In this document: positions 9,648 to 18,130 of the stretch, in pieces
How the letters are laid out: each line of letters opens with the position of its first letter
How positions within the stretch are numbered: the first letter of the stretch is position 1
Assembly (NCBI RefSeq): GCF_016428905.1
Contig: NZ_JAELTQ010000001.1
Coordinates: 1-64,000 of the forward strand
Source: Dyella sp. ASV24
GTDB taxonomy: Bacteria > Pseudomonadota > Gammaproteobacteria > Xanthomonadales > Rhodanobacteraceae
DNA length: 64,000 nt
Direction: 5' to 3'
The notes under the pieces: generated by a model
The model's database searches: none
What the model saw: only the letters and a program-made list of their open reading frames with translations
Told to the model about the DNA's origin: nothing
Translations under genes and position numbers: made by a program

Positions 9648-11255
9648 TTACCGGACCTTGAGTTCTACCTGGTTGGATCGCTCGATCCTGTCCGCGTAGC
9701 GGCGCTCAAGGAAAATCGGCTTTTCTCCCGATGTTGCGAGTATCGATGGGTCCACCCGTGCGGTGACAACATTTCCCGCTATCTGGCTCGACAGGTAGTG
9801 ACCGTCCATCACGATCATGGTTCCATCGGGTGCGGGTCCACCGTCTGTCGTGATCCATATGGCCGACTCGCCATTGGGCTGCAGGTTGATCGGCTCGCCA
9901 GCGCGACTCTCTTGTGGCCCAAAGTTTGCGATAGTCGCGTGCATGGTCTGCACGGGGGCAGAGGTCCAATGATGCGTTGCCGCTCTGGCTCCGACCAGTG
10001 CGGCAAGCAGGGTTGCTAGCGCGATTAGCACCCTTCGGTGTTTCTTCAGCGTTGGGGCGTTCGCGCGAGCAGCGAAATCTTTGCCAAACTTAATCGATGG
10101 CTTCTCGACAAATCGCCAACTCAGGGACGCAAAGGCAGTGGATAAGGGGACTGCGATCAAAGTCAGCACGTAGGCTGTCAGATGGATCGGCGCGAGAGCC
10201 ATAATAATTTGTTGGCTAGGCCATCCGTAGATGTAGATGCCATAGCTCAAATCCTGCTTGGGCCGCCACAGCTTTCCGATCAGGGGCGACTGGCCGATCA
10301 TCATCATGATCCATGCCGCTGATGCGTAGAACAGGAATACGTGGGCAATGCCAGTCGATACCACGGCTCCGGTAATCAGAAGGATTCCTTGCCATAGTCT
10401 GATGCGCAGCCTTGCAGATAAACCATAGACGCATACACCAGCGAGGAACATGGCAGCTGCGGCGCGGCTGTAGTCAGCATTGAGCAGGGTGATCGGCAAT
10501 AGCTCAACAATGCCAGGAACGACAACCGCCACAAACGCAATGGCGCCCGCGATAGCCAGTCGGGCGGGTGTTCGGGCCATGTCTAGCGCACCGATGAAGG
10601 CGAGAACAACATACATTTTCGCTTCCATCGGAAGCGTATGGATGGAGCCGTTCAAGCTTTGAGAGGCGTTGTTTTTCAGCAGCCCGTCGATGTACCAAGT
10701 GAGGTCAAATACGCTATTGCGCAGAGTGTAGTCATAGAACTGATCAAACTTCAGATATTGCAGGAATGTTGGATGCTTGTTGATCACTGCGATTATGATC
10801 GAAGTCACCAAAAGGCAAACGAACAGTCCAGGCCAAATTCTCATGAATCGCTTCAGGATGAAGCTAGGGACGTGGGGATCCTTGTTGAAACTTTGCGCAA
10901 CGAACAAACCGCTGAGGAAAAAGAACAGCTGAACTGCAAGACCGCCCACCGTAGTGACGGGAAGGAACGCTATCGATAGATGGTCGTGCAAACCTGGCGA
11001 CAGCGCAAACGAATGAAAATAGATCACGCTTGCGGCTAGAATGAGACGCACAAGCGTGTAGTTGTTGTTGTGACTTTCGATGGTGTCGCGCAGTGTTCGA
11101 ACGTCTTTGTTTTTGCTCTGCATGATCAACAAAGCGATTTTTTTCGGGTTCAGATACGCAGGTGAATGCGCGCGCCGATGCCGCATCTGACTGGCGTCAT
11201 CCGCGGTGAAATCGGTCGTTACCTGCCCCAAAGCTATGTCGTTCCTGCCGTTCAA
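9648..11255 (-). CDS. Acyltransferase 3 (OafA/YrhL-type) membrane protein with extra C-terminal domain
   Basis: Up to 535 residues with about ten membrane segments in the acyltransferase 3 fold, which typically O-acetylates surface polysaccharide. Seen are YTLVRLILAASVIYFHSFAL with the conserved His, LFFFLSGLFVAQSF, the Arg-containing ILKRFMRIWPGLFV, and LSYGIYIYGWPSQQ. After the last helix an unusual periplasmic tail of about 100 residues (from THHWTSAPVQTMHATIANFG) has alternating polar/hydrophobic stretches suggesting a small beta domain; I do not recognise it. The start is uncertain: a TTG at 11255 follows AAGGA at about 8 nt, while the ATG at 11123 gives a more usual N-terminus but a weak ribosome site. 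The gene is visibly AT-richer than its neighbours and lies between a dead integrase and repeats, so recent transfer is likely. Confidence 0.8.
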   Translation of the reverse strand: MNGRNDIALGQVTTDFTADDASQMRHRRAHSPAYLNPKKIALLIMQSKNKDVRTLRDTIESHNNNYTLVRLILAASVIYFHSFALSPGLHDHLSIAFLPVTTVGGLAVQLFFFLSGLFVAQSFNKDPHVPSFILKRFMRIWPGLFVCLLVTSIIIAVINKHPTFLQYLKFDQFYDYTLRNSVFDLTWYIDGLLKNNASQSLNGSIHTLPMEAKMYVVLAFIGALDMARTPARLAIAGAIAFVAVVVPGIVELLPITLLNADYSRAAAAMFLAGVCVYGLSARLRIRLWQGILLITGAVVSTGIAHVFLFYASAAWIMMMIGQSPLIGKLWRPKQDLSYGIYIYGWPSQQIIMALAPIHLTAYVLTLIAVPLSTAFASLSWRFVEKPSIKFGKDFAARANAPTLKKHRRVLIALATLLAALVGARAATHHWTSAPVQTMHATIANFGPQESRAGEPINLQPNGESAIWITTDGGPAPDGTMIVMDGHYLSSQIAGNVVTARVDPSILATSGEKPIFLERRYADRIERSNQVELKVR

Positions 11256-11671
11256 TGCATAGTTCCTTTTTACTTATCCCTTAAGTTTGTCGTCAGACGG
11301 TCACATAAGCAATGTATGCCGCACTGAGCGGCATTTACATGTGTTTTATCTTCTGAGCTTGAGCCGCTGTATGTTTGCGGCGTGTATGGTTGCTGCGAGC
11401 TGTGCGAGGGGCCACGATTAGTGCGCCCACTTGATCACAGATGGGGAGTTTTCGTCCGCCTGTGTCCCGTCGATTGCTCAGCGCCTTGATGGCGCACGGG
11501 AGGCAAGCCTAGCCCAGAGGGGCAGGGGCACCATTTTCAATCACTTGCATAAATGGTGCGCCGCGCCATTCCGCGTGCCGCATAGAAAATGGCTATGAGG
11601 CATTGCCTTGGTGGCAGCGGCATAGGCGGTGCTTAGAGCGATTCGTTCTACAAGACGACCACACGCAGGAT
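11256..11671. other. Non-coding stretch upstream of the acyltransferase
   Basis: About 416 nt with no convincing gene. It presumably holds the promoter of the acyltransferase gene. It contains the right copy of the 11-bp tRNA-end repeat and, overlapping it, a small inverted repeat CACCATTT/AAATGGTG. Confidence 0.5.
11525..11535 (+). repeat. Candidate att repeat, right copy
   Basis: GGGGCACCATT, identical and in the same orientation as the end of tRNA-Arg at 8784-8794. If real it marks the far end of a remnant of about 2.7 kb holding the integrase fragment, the partial gene copy and the acyltransferase gene. Confidence 0.35.
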
Positions 11672-11974
11672 TCAGTCAGTCGATTCCCGTTGGCTGCTAT
11701 CGGCTGGGAAGATCTGACGCAGTTGCTTGCATAGCTGCCCGATGTCATCGGAAGACCGAATGTTCCGGGGATCGCTCTCCAGCAGCGGGATGCTGGCGGT
11801 CGAAAGCTTGCGCAGTTCTGACTGGGACAGTGCCAAAAGCTCCCGGGCTGACTCCAGCAGATCCTTCAGAAGGTCGTCGCGGTGCGGCCTTCGGGAGCTT
11901 CGCGCCAGCTCCTCGAGCCCTTGTTCCAAGTCCTCAACCCAGGCCAGCAATACGCGTTCGGTCGAAAAAGGCAT
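11672..11974 (-). CDS. Unknown 100-residue protein
   Basis: I do not recognise this family. It is a charged, probably helical protein without signal peptide or membrane segment: a Glu/Leu-rich N-terminal half (LLAWVEDLEQGLEELARSSR, then LLKDLLESARELLALSQSEL) and a C-terminal half SIPLLESDPRNIRSSDDIGQ. That C-terminal half recurs in a broken copy at 9302-9437, which shows the family has been duplicated here and supports it being a real gene. It starts MPFSTERVLLAW at 11974. It may belong to the island cargo or lie just outside the candidate right att site. Confidence 0.55.
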   Translation of the reverse strand: MPFSTERVLLAWVEDLEQGLEELARSSRRPHRDDLLKDLLESARELLALSQSELRKLSTASIPLLESDPRNIRSSDDIGQLCKQLRQIFPADSSQRESTD

Positions 11975-12080
11975 TAACTACGCTCGCACCACTCATACAG
12001 CTGCCTGGGATGGTGCGCGAGCTCCCCGCGTAGATGCAACCGGCGGTTGTCGTTCCTCGTCATCCCCGTGACGCTGTGGG

Positions 12081-12368
12081 TCAGCTTTTGGCGAAAATGC
12101 CCCGATCCAGCACCTCGGCCTGCACATGCCCAGCCACCGCGTCCTGGTCCACCGCCTCACCGCTCAGTTCCTCCTGGGGTGATACCGAGCCATAGATATG
12201 GGCACGCCACGCAACTCGACCCGGCAACTGGTCAACTTCGCAAAGCACCTGAAGTTCGTGGTGTGTCTCATCTACGACACAGAAGTTCATGTTCATGCGT
12301 GAGCGCCCCTGACGCTCGCGAAACGGTCTTGCGTTGGGTAGTGGGAAAGTCCAGCGAGCGGGCCCCAT
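12081..12368 (-). CDS. Small unknown protein
   Basis: A frame of 95 residues from the ATG at 12368 (MGPARWTFPLPNARPFRERQ onward) or 71 from an ATG at 12296 (MNMNFCVVDETHHELQVLCE onward). Neither start has a strong ribosome site. The core FCVVDETHHELQVLCEVDQL looks like a short beta-rich domain, and the WTFP opening recalls small proteobacterial hypothetical proteins, but I cannot assign a family. There is no signal peptide or membrane segment. Confidence 0.45.
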   Translation of the reverse strand: MGPARWTFPLPNARPFRERQGRSRMNMNFCVVDETHHELQVLCEVDQLPGRVAWRAHIYGSVSPQEELSGEAVDQDAVAGHVQAEVLDRGIFAKS

Positions 12369-12544
12369 CGAAGGGTTGTTGTTCTGCGGGACGCTATGCT
12401 TCAGTTCATGGCAATCAAGGAACGTGCCATGCCCGAACCAGACAGGGGCCTCGCCATTCCGCGGTGCACCATGCATGCAGTGGCCATGCCGGCCCAGTAG
12501 GCTAGGGCGTCATCGGCCCGATGCCGCCAGCCAAGGATGTCGTC

Positions 12545-13297
12545 ATGCGAGTTCACGCAAGCCGGGTGTTATGGGGCCTGATGCTGGCCTGTCTAAGCAC
12601 GGCTACGCCGTGGCGCGAAGCCCACGCCGACGAACTGCAGCAGGCTACCTACGAGGGCACGTTGGGGCCGCAACGGATCGGCTTGATCCTCAGCATGGCG
12701 GGCCAACAGGTGGCTCCCAGCCGTTATTACTACTTCCGTCACCTCACCGACATTCCTCTCACCGGCGAGTGGCGCAACAACACATTTACCCTGCGCGAAC
12801 AGGGCGCCACCATGACCCTGCATTTCGTGGGCAATGGCAGCGAGGATGGCAAGACGCTGGATTTCGACAACAGCGTGGGCCTCGAAGGAAGCTGGAGCAA
12901 TGGCAAGATCACGCTACCGGTGAAATTGCAGGGTGGCGGCTTGTTCACCGCCAGCCCGGTTGGCCATTGGTATCAATCCATCACTGACGAAACGGATGAC
13001 GTGTTCGAAGCACGCTCCAAGGGTTTCTGCGCCGCGGTGGCGAAAGGCGACAGTGCGCTCGCCGCACGCTACGTGAATTTTCCCCTGCGCGTGAACCATG
13101 GTCCGGACAAACACATACAGATCCGTGATGCCAAGCAGCTGACTGCGCAATGGAAGCAGATCTTCACCCCGGCCTACGTGGCGCGCTTCGCTGATGCCTC
13201 GCCGCACAGCATGGCTATCGTGCAAGGTAACGCCATGCTGGGCGATGGCCTCGCGTACTTCAGCGACAAGGGTTTGGAAGTTCTCAATCAGCCTTAG
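12545..13297 (+). CDS. Secreted protein of unknown function
   Basis: A 250-residue protein with a Sec signal peptide (basic start MRVHASR, hydrophobic VLWGLMLACLSTA, likely cleavage after AHA). The mature N-terminal half is beta-rich with repeated small-domain features (YEGTLGPQRIGLILSM, LTGEWRNNTFTL, LEGSWSNGKITLPV), as in periplasmic lipocalin-like proteins. The C-terminal half (FCAAVAKGDSALAARYVNFP onward) resembles an SnoaL/NTF2-like fold as found in DUF4440-type domains. No enzymatic residues can be named. The ATG at 12545 is chosen because it directly begins the signal peptide. It converges on the response regulator gene. Confidence 0.7.
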   Translation: MRVHASRVLWGLMLACLSTATPWREAHADELQQATYEGTLGPQRIGLILSMAGQQVAPSRYYYFRHLTDIPLTGEWRNNTFTLREQGATMTLHFVGNGSEDGKTLDFDNSVGLEGSWSNGKITLPVKLQGGGLFTASPVGHWYQSITDETDDVFEARSKGFCAAVAKGDSALAARYVNFPLRVNHGPDKHIQIRDAKQLTAQWKQIFTPAYVARFADASPHSMAIVQGNAMLGDGLAYFSDKGLEVLNQP

Positions 13298-13352
13298 TTC
13301 GATCGAGTCTGCACCCGCGCAGGCCATGTGATTCCGCTCGTACTGTCCGCGC

Positions 13353-13994
13353 TTAGGCGAGGATGCCGTGCTCGCGTGCGTAGGCGTAGACGTCCAGGTC
13401 GTTCTTCAGCCCCAGCTTATTCATGGCATCCATCTTCTGCCGGCTGATGGTCTTGACGCTGCGGTTGAGCTGTCCCGCAATTTCAGTGACGGTGAAACCG
13501 GATGCGAAGAGTCGTAGCACCTCGGTTTCGCGCTTGGAGAGTGCCGGGTGGTCGTCTGCATGTCCGCCCGGCCCACCTTCATCAATCAAGTGAGTGATGC
13601 TGCTGCTGAGGAATGGCCGTCCATGCGACACGGCCTGCACGGCCAGGGTCAGTTCCGAAAGCGCATCCGTCTTGCTCATCAGGCCGCGCACGCCCGTAGC
13701 CAGAATCGCCTTAAGCACGCCGCCGTTGTTCACCATGGTCAACACCACGATGGGCAGGTCGGGCCGACGTCGGCGGACCATGCCCAGCATTTGCAGGCCG
13801 TCAGCCGATTGGCCTCCCGGCATGCTGAAGTCGGAGACCAGCAAATCGCACGGCTGTTTTTCCACCGCATCGATCAGCTCGGCTGGCGAGCCGACCTCGG
13901 CGACTACGTGAGCATTGCTGCTGTTCTCCAGTAGCGCGCGTACGCCGCTGCGGAAGATGGGATGGTCGTCAGCGAGAATAATGCGTAGGCCCAC
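13353..13994 (-). CDS. RcsB-like NarL/FixJ response regulator
   Basis: A 213-residue two-domain response regulator. The receiver (residues 1-125) has the acidic pair in ILADDHPIF, phospho-acceptor Asp55 in VSDFSMPGG, and the Lys in GLMSKTDAL. The C-terminal LuxR-type HTH reads LSKRETEVLRLFASGFTVTE, then IAGQLNRSVKTISRQKMDAM. Both the SDFSMPG/DGLQML/VVLTMVNN block and the VTEIAxxLNRSxKTISxQK helix match RcsB more closely than NarL. No RcsC, RcsD or histidine kinase gene is adjacent, so it is an orphan here. By analogy it may control envelope or exopolysaccharide genes; its targets are unknown. Confidence 0.85.
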   Translation of the reverse strand: MGLRIILADDHPIFRSGVRALLENSSNAHVVAEVGSPAELIDAVEKQPCDLLVSDFSMPGGQSADGLQMLGMVRRRRPDLPIVVLTMVNNGGVLKAILATGVRGLMSKTDALSELTLAVQAVSHGRPFLSSSITHLIDEGGPGGHADDHPALSKRETEVLRLFASGFTVTEIAGQLNRSVKTISRQKMDAMNKLGLKNDLDVYAYAREHGILA

Positions 13995-14483
13995 AGTGTT
14001 CCGTCCCGAATGTTCGTATAACTAACATAGGGTAGCTGTTCGACTTGCAACGACTTGTAGGGATGCGCTTACAAGTCATTTGTAGTCTTCATACAGCGCT
14101 CATGAAACCTGTCACCGCTGACATCATCCGAACCCGCCCGGCAACCCGCCATGGGTATAGCGAGCAGGTGGCAACGAGGCTATTTAATCCCTAAGCCATG
14201 CGTTCGTCATTGCGAAATTTTACTTAGATGCGACATAGGCCCCGGGGTAGTTGATCTGGTTCACGGGGTTTCCACAATTTCTCGGCTCTAATCGTTCGCG
14301 GGTGGCGTCCGCATTCGGCGGCGTGCATGTCGGTGTTGCGTGCGGGCAGGTGGAATGATTCCCGGCCCTGCAACCCGAGATCGTGTTCTGTGACTCCTCC
14401 TCTTGTGCTGGCGTATGTCGCGCAGGCATGGGTGCGTGCTTGCGGTCTCAGGCTGCCCTTGGCGTTCGAACAGGAGTGTTCTT
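13995..14483. other. Divergent intergenic region
   Basis: About 490 nt between the response regulator and the porin, which are transcribed away from each other, so promoters for both should lie here. The first part (around 14000-14220) is AT-richer. I see no convincing ORF or RNA gene. Confidence 0.5.
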
Positions 14484-15995
14484 ATGCGTCCACGGCTTGG
14501 CCAAGCGATACCGGCGTCTCACCGCGTACGCCTTCTTTGCTCGCTGCTTGCTAGTTCCTGTGTGGCGTCGTTCGCGCCCACGGCCTTCGCTCAAGCCAGC
14601 ACATCGACCGATGAGCTGAAGGCGCAGGTCGCGCAGATGCGTCAACAGATGGAAGCGCAGCAGCAGGTGATGCAGAAGATGCAGCAACGCCTGGATGAGC
14701 TGGAAGCAAAAGAATCCGCGCAGGAGAAGGTGTCGCAGGCCGCTTCCACTACACCTGCCACGCCAGCCCCGTCGCGGGTGTCTGCCGCACCATTGGTGGC
14801 GACAGCCTCTGCACCCGAGCCCTCCAAGCCTGCGCCCTATCGGCCGCCCTCGGCACCTGCCGGCGTGGCCGAGCCCTTGCCAGAGGGCTACGTTCGCCTG
14901 GGTGATACCGGCAACCTGTTGAAACTCGATCTGGTGGCCCAGTTGGACACCATGATCGACAACACCTACATGGGGTCGTCCGATCTGTTCGTGCCTTCAT
15001 CCATTCCCGTGCGCGGGCAGCCTTTCTACGGCAGCGGCTGGCGCACCAACCTCAGTGCGCGGCAAAGCATCTTCCGCATGGATTTCCGCCGCGATACCGA
15101 CTACGGCACACTCAAGGTCGTCTACAAGAACAACTTCTTCGGCAGCGGTACCGGCGACATGCCGTACAACATGCAGTTCTTCTACGGTGAACTGGACAAC
15201 CCGTACTACACGCTGCTCGCGGGCTACAACATCTCCGCATTCACCGATATCGACGTGTTCCCCAATACGCTCGATTACGAAGGCCCCAACTCCTTCACGT
15301 TCAAGTACGGGCCGCAGATTCGTTTCTCGCCGGTGCTCTACCGCTCGGGCGACAGCAAGCTCACCTTGCCGTTGTCGATGGAAAAACCCAATGCGGACAT
15401 CACCAAGATCGGCAACTACTCGCCGTATTCGCGCCTGGCTGATTTCACCCTGGGCCTGCGTTGGGAAACGCCGAACTGGCACATCCAATGGGCCAACCTG
15501 TTCCGCGACCTGGGCATGCAGGATTCGACCAACGGGCATACCCAGCGCACCACCGCCTTTGCTTCGCAGTTGACGGGCAGCACCAAGGTTTTCGACTTGG
15601 ATAGCGCGCAAGCCTGGTTCAGCAATGGCCACGGCTACGCCAATTTCCTGCAGGACATCTCCGGCCTCGGCTTGGATGCCGCGTTCACCAGCAACGGCAC
15701 GCTGCGCGCCATTCGTGCACGCGGCTGGGGCGTGGGCTACACGCACGGCTGGACCGAAACCCTCAGTTCCAGCGCGTCCTACGGTTACCTGCGCATCAGT
15801 CCCACGGCGGACATGCTGATCGATCGCGAGCTGCCCAAGAGCACCAAGTTCGCCTCGCTCAACCTCGCCTGGCAATTCAGCCAGCGCGCGATGCTCGGCA
15901 TTGAATACCTGTGGGGGCAGAACATTTCGTTGGAAGACATGCGAGGGCAGGGGCAGCGAGTGCAGACGACGTTGCGCTACGACCTCAACCCGTGA
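14484..15995 (+). CDS. DcaP-like trimeric outer-membrane porin
   Basis: A 503-residue outer-membrane protein. It starts with a signal peptide (cleavage probably after TAFA), a coiled coil (STDELKAQVAQMRQQMEAQQ through QRLDELEAKE), and an Ala/Pro-rich linker, then a beta-barrel from about residue 110 opening YVRLGDTGNLLKLDLVAQLD. Repeated aromatic beta-strands (TLKVVYKNNFFGSG, MQFFYGELDNPYYTLLAG) and a terminal strand near TTLRYDLNP support a barrel. DcaP porins import dicarboxylates and other small acids. AGGAG lies 7 nt before the ATG at 14484. An APC permease follows 55 nt downstream, so the two may form an uptake unit. Confidence 0.8.
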   Translation: MRPRLGQAIPASHRVRLLCSLLASSCVASFAPTAFAQASTSTDELKAQVAQMRQQMEAQQQVMQKMQQRLDELEAKESAQEKVSQAASTTPATPAPSRVSAAPLVATASAPEPSKPAPYRPPSAPAGVAEPLPEGYVRLGDTGNLLKLDLVAQLDTMIDNTYMGSSDLFVPSSIPVRGQPFYGSGWRTNLSARQSIFRMDFRRDTDYGTLKVVYKNNFFGSGTGDMPYNMQFFYGELDNPYYTLLAGYNISAFTDIDVFPNTLDYEGPNSFTFKYGPQIRFSPVLYRSGDSKLTLPLSMEKPNADITKIGNYSPYSRLADFTLGLRWETPNWHIQWANLFRDLGMQDSTNGHTQRTTAFASQLTGSTKVFDLDSAQAWFSNGHGYANFLQDISGLGLDAAFTSNGTLRAIRARGWGVGYTHGWTETLSSSASYGYLRISPTADMLIDRELPKSTKFASLNLAWQFSQRAMLGIEYLWGQNISLEDMRGQGQRVQTTLRYDLNP

Positions 15996-16050
15996 CGCAC
16001 GCGCGCATCGCGGTTCGTGCACGCCCGGCTACCACCACGCGGGAGGCAGC

Positions 16051-17394
16051 ATGGCCGCAACACCGGTAAAGAAGATGGGCTTGCTGGCCGCCTCCTCGCT
16101 GGTGGTGGCCAATATGGTGGGCACAGGGCTGTTCTTGCTTCCGTCGAGCATGGCTGGCGTGGGCAGCATTTCCCTGTTCGGCTGGATTGCTGCCGCCATC
16201 GGCGCCAGTGCGCTGGGATTGGTGTTCGCGCACCTTGGCATGGTCGAGCCGCAGGCGGGTGGGCCCTACGCATACGCACGCGATCACCTGGGGCCGTTCG
16301 CCGCCTTCCAGACCAACTTCCTCTACTGGGGCGCCAACGTCATCGGCAACGTGGCGATTGCTGTGTCGGTCACGGGCTATCTCGCGGTGTTCTTTCCCGT
16401 GCTCAAAAGCCCTTGGTTTGCCAATGCGAGCACGGCCGGCATCATCTGGTTGTTTATCTGGCTCAACACGCGCGGTGCGAATGTCGTGGGGCACTTCACC
16501 ACGGTCAGCACCGTGGCAGGCATTCTGCCCATTGCCTTCGTCGGCTTGCTCGGCTGGTTCTGGTTTCGCGCGGATGTGTTTCAGGCGGGCTGGAACCCCG
16601 GCGGCCTTTCCACATTCGATGCCATCGATCGCAGCGCATCCATCGCGCTCTGGGCGTTTCTTGGCGTGGAAAGCGCCGCGGTGTCGGCCGGTGTCATCGA
16701 GAACCCCAAGCGCAACGTGCCGCTGGCTACCGTGATCGGGCTGGTGGTCTCCACGGTGATCTACATCGCCTGCTGCACGGTGATGATGGGGCTCTTGCCC
16801 AACGACCAGTTGCGTGTCTCCGGCGCACCCTTTGCCGACGCCGCTCGCGTGATGCTGGGCAACTGGGCGGCTATCGTCATTTCGCTGGCGGCTATCCTCA
16901 AGGCGGCGGGTGCGCTGGTGGGGTGGATACTCATCGTCGCGCAATCCGCGCAGGCTGCCGCGCAAGACGGCATGTTCGCCACCACATTCGCAGTGACCAA
17001 TCGCTACGGCATGCCGGTGCGCAACCTTGTGATCACCGGCGTGCTGATGTCACTGCTGCTGGTGCTCACCACCTCGCCGGACATCGCCACGCAGTTCGCC
17101 ACCATCACCAATGCCACCGTCGTGCTGATGGCGTTGCCGTACATCTATTCCGTCGTGGCCATGTGGCGGCTCAACCGCACCATAGGGCTTACATCCACTC
17201 GACGTAATTTTCTTGTAGCTGTCGGCCTGCTTGCTTGCGCGTATTGCGTGGGCGTGGTGCTGGGGCAGTCCGCCGAACTCAACCGCAAGGCACTGGTGGT
17301 GTTGCTGGTGTCCACGCCGCTGTTTGCGTTGGTCAAAATGCAGGCGGTGCTAAAGCCCCGGGTTCGCCAGCCCCGGGTTCGCCGCGACGCCTGA
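16051..17394 (+). CDS. APC-family amino-acid/polyamine antiporter (AdiC/PotE-like)
   Basis: A 447-residue inner-membrane transporter with about 12 helices. The first helix keeps the unwound binding motif MVGTGLFLLPSSM, followed by GWIAAAIGASALGLVFAHLG and AGGPYAYARDHLGPFAAFQT, the signature of the basic amino acid/polyamine antiporter branch (AdiC, CadB, PotE). Helix 6 contains WAFLGVESAAVSAGVIENPK. Exchange of arginine/agmatine or similar is the family role; the substrate is not fixed. GGGAGG precedes the ATG at 16051. The extreme C-terminus holds a small duplication, PRVRQPRVR, from a 15-bp tandem repeat. No decarboxylase gene is adjacent. Confidence 0.85.
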   Translation: MAATPVKKMGLLAASSLVVANMVGTGLFLLPSSMAGVGSISLFGWIAAAIGASALGLVFAHLGMVEPQAGGPYAYARDHLGPFAAFQTNFLYWGANVIGNVAIAVSVTGYLAVFFPVLKSPWFANASTAGIIWLFIWLNTRGANVVGHFTTVSTVAGILPIAFVGLLGWFWFRADVFQAGWNPGGLSTFDAIDRSASIALWAFLGVESAAVSAGVIENPKRNVPLATVIGLVVSTVIYIACCTVMMGLLPNDQLRVSGAPFADAARVMLGNWAAIVISLAAILKAAGALVGWILIVAQSAQAAAQDGMFATTFAVTNRYGMPVRNLVITGVLMSLLLVLTTSPDIATQFATITNATVVLMALPYIYSVVAMWRLNRTIGLTSTRRNFLVAVGLLACAYCVGVVLGQSAELNRKALVVLLVSTPLFALVKMQAVLKPRVRQPRVRRDA

Positions 17395-17699
17395 TTCTGT
17401 TCGGCACATCGGGGCTCCAGAATGCTGCTTCGCAGCAATTTGAGCGATCAGGGCGACATCGCGAGGCGATGGATCTCGCGATGCGTGGCGCAGGTCCTTG
17501 ATCTGGGCTAGGACAATGCCTATGTCGCGGCGCGGAAGCGTCGTAAATTCATGCGGTTACAGCCATGACCTTTGCCATGCGAGGGCGGCGGCCTGTCCTC
17601 AATAAGCTAACGCGTACGCATTTGCAGCACGTCATGACGCCGGCCAGCCCCCACCGCCGGTGGTTCCCCCATGGCGCAGCGGATGAAAAGGAGTTCCTC
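17395..17699. other. Intergenic stretch with hairpins
   Basis: About 305 nt without a gene. A small hairpin TGCTGC-TTC-GCAGCA followed by a few T lies near 17423-17440 and could be a weak terminator for the permease. A 9-bp inverted repeat, CATCGCGAG/CTCGCGATG, lies at 17457-17483 with a 9-nt loop. Confidence 0.4.
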
Positions 17700-18023
17700 A
17701 TGGCTGTACTCGTCGGGATCTATTTGATTCAAGGCGACGCCTTTGACGTCGTGCGTGATGGAAAAACGTCCTGGACCGGGACGTGGACGCTCTTTCGTTC
17801 CCCGGGCGCCAACCGTACCCAGTGGGAGTCCCTGACCGGTGGCGAGACATCGACGTCGTTCACGACACCGGTGCTGGCTGCGCGCGCCGGTGAAGACGAC
17901 GGTGTGTCCTTTGCCCGCATGCTGCAAGGCGACGATGGGCTGGAACCCATGATGTGGGAGGACGTGCCAGCCGTGGTCGCCAACTTTCTCCAGCGAGCCT
18001 GCGTTGCGGCCGGCAGGTACTGA
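17700..18023 (+). CDS. Small unknown protein
   Basis: A 107-residue protein starting MAVLVGIYLIQGDAFDVVRD, with AGGAG 7 nt before the ATG. It has no signal peptide or full membrane segment, and is moderately acidic with several Trp (WTGTWTLF, QWESL, MMWEDVP). I do not recognise the family. An open frame extends 45 codons further up but lacks a ribosome site and looks unlike a protein. It is not clearly in an operon with its neighbours. Confidence 0.6.
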   Translation: MAVLVGIYLIQGDAFDVVRDGKTSWTGTWTLFRSPGANRTQWESLTGGETSTSFTTPVLAARAGEDDGVSFARMLQGDDGLEPMMWEDVPAVVANFLQRACVAAGRY

Positions 18024-18130
18024 CCAACGGCTTGTAGCCATGACGTGCGCGCGAGCGTCACGACTGACGCAGGTAGCATAGTGCCCGGTCACGGCAGTGT
18101 GCCGGGACACAGGAAGGCAATGGGCCGACC

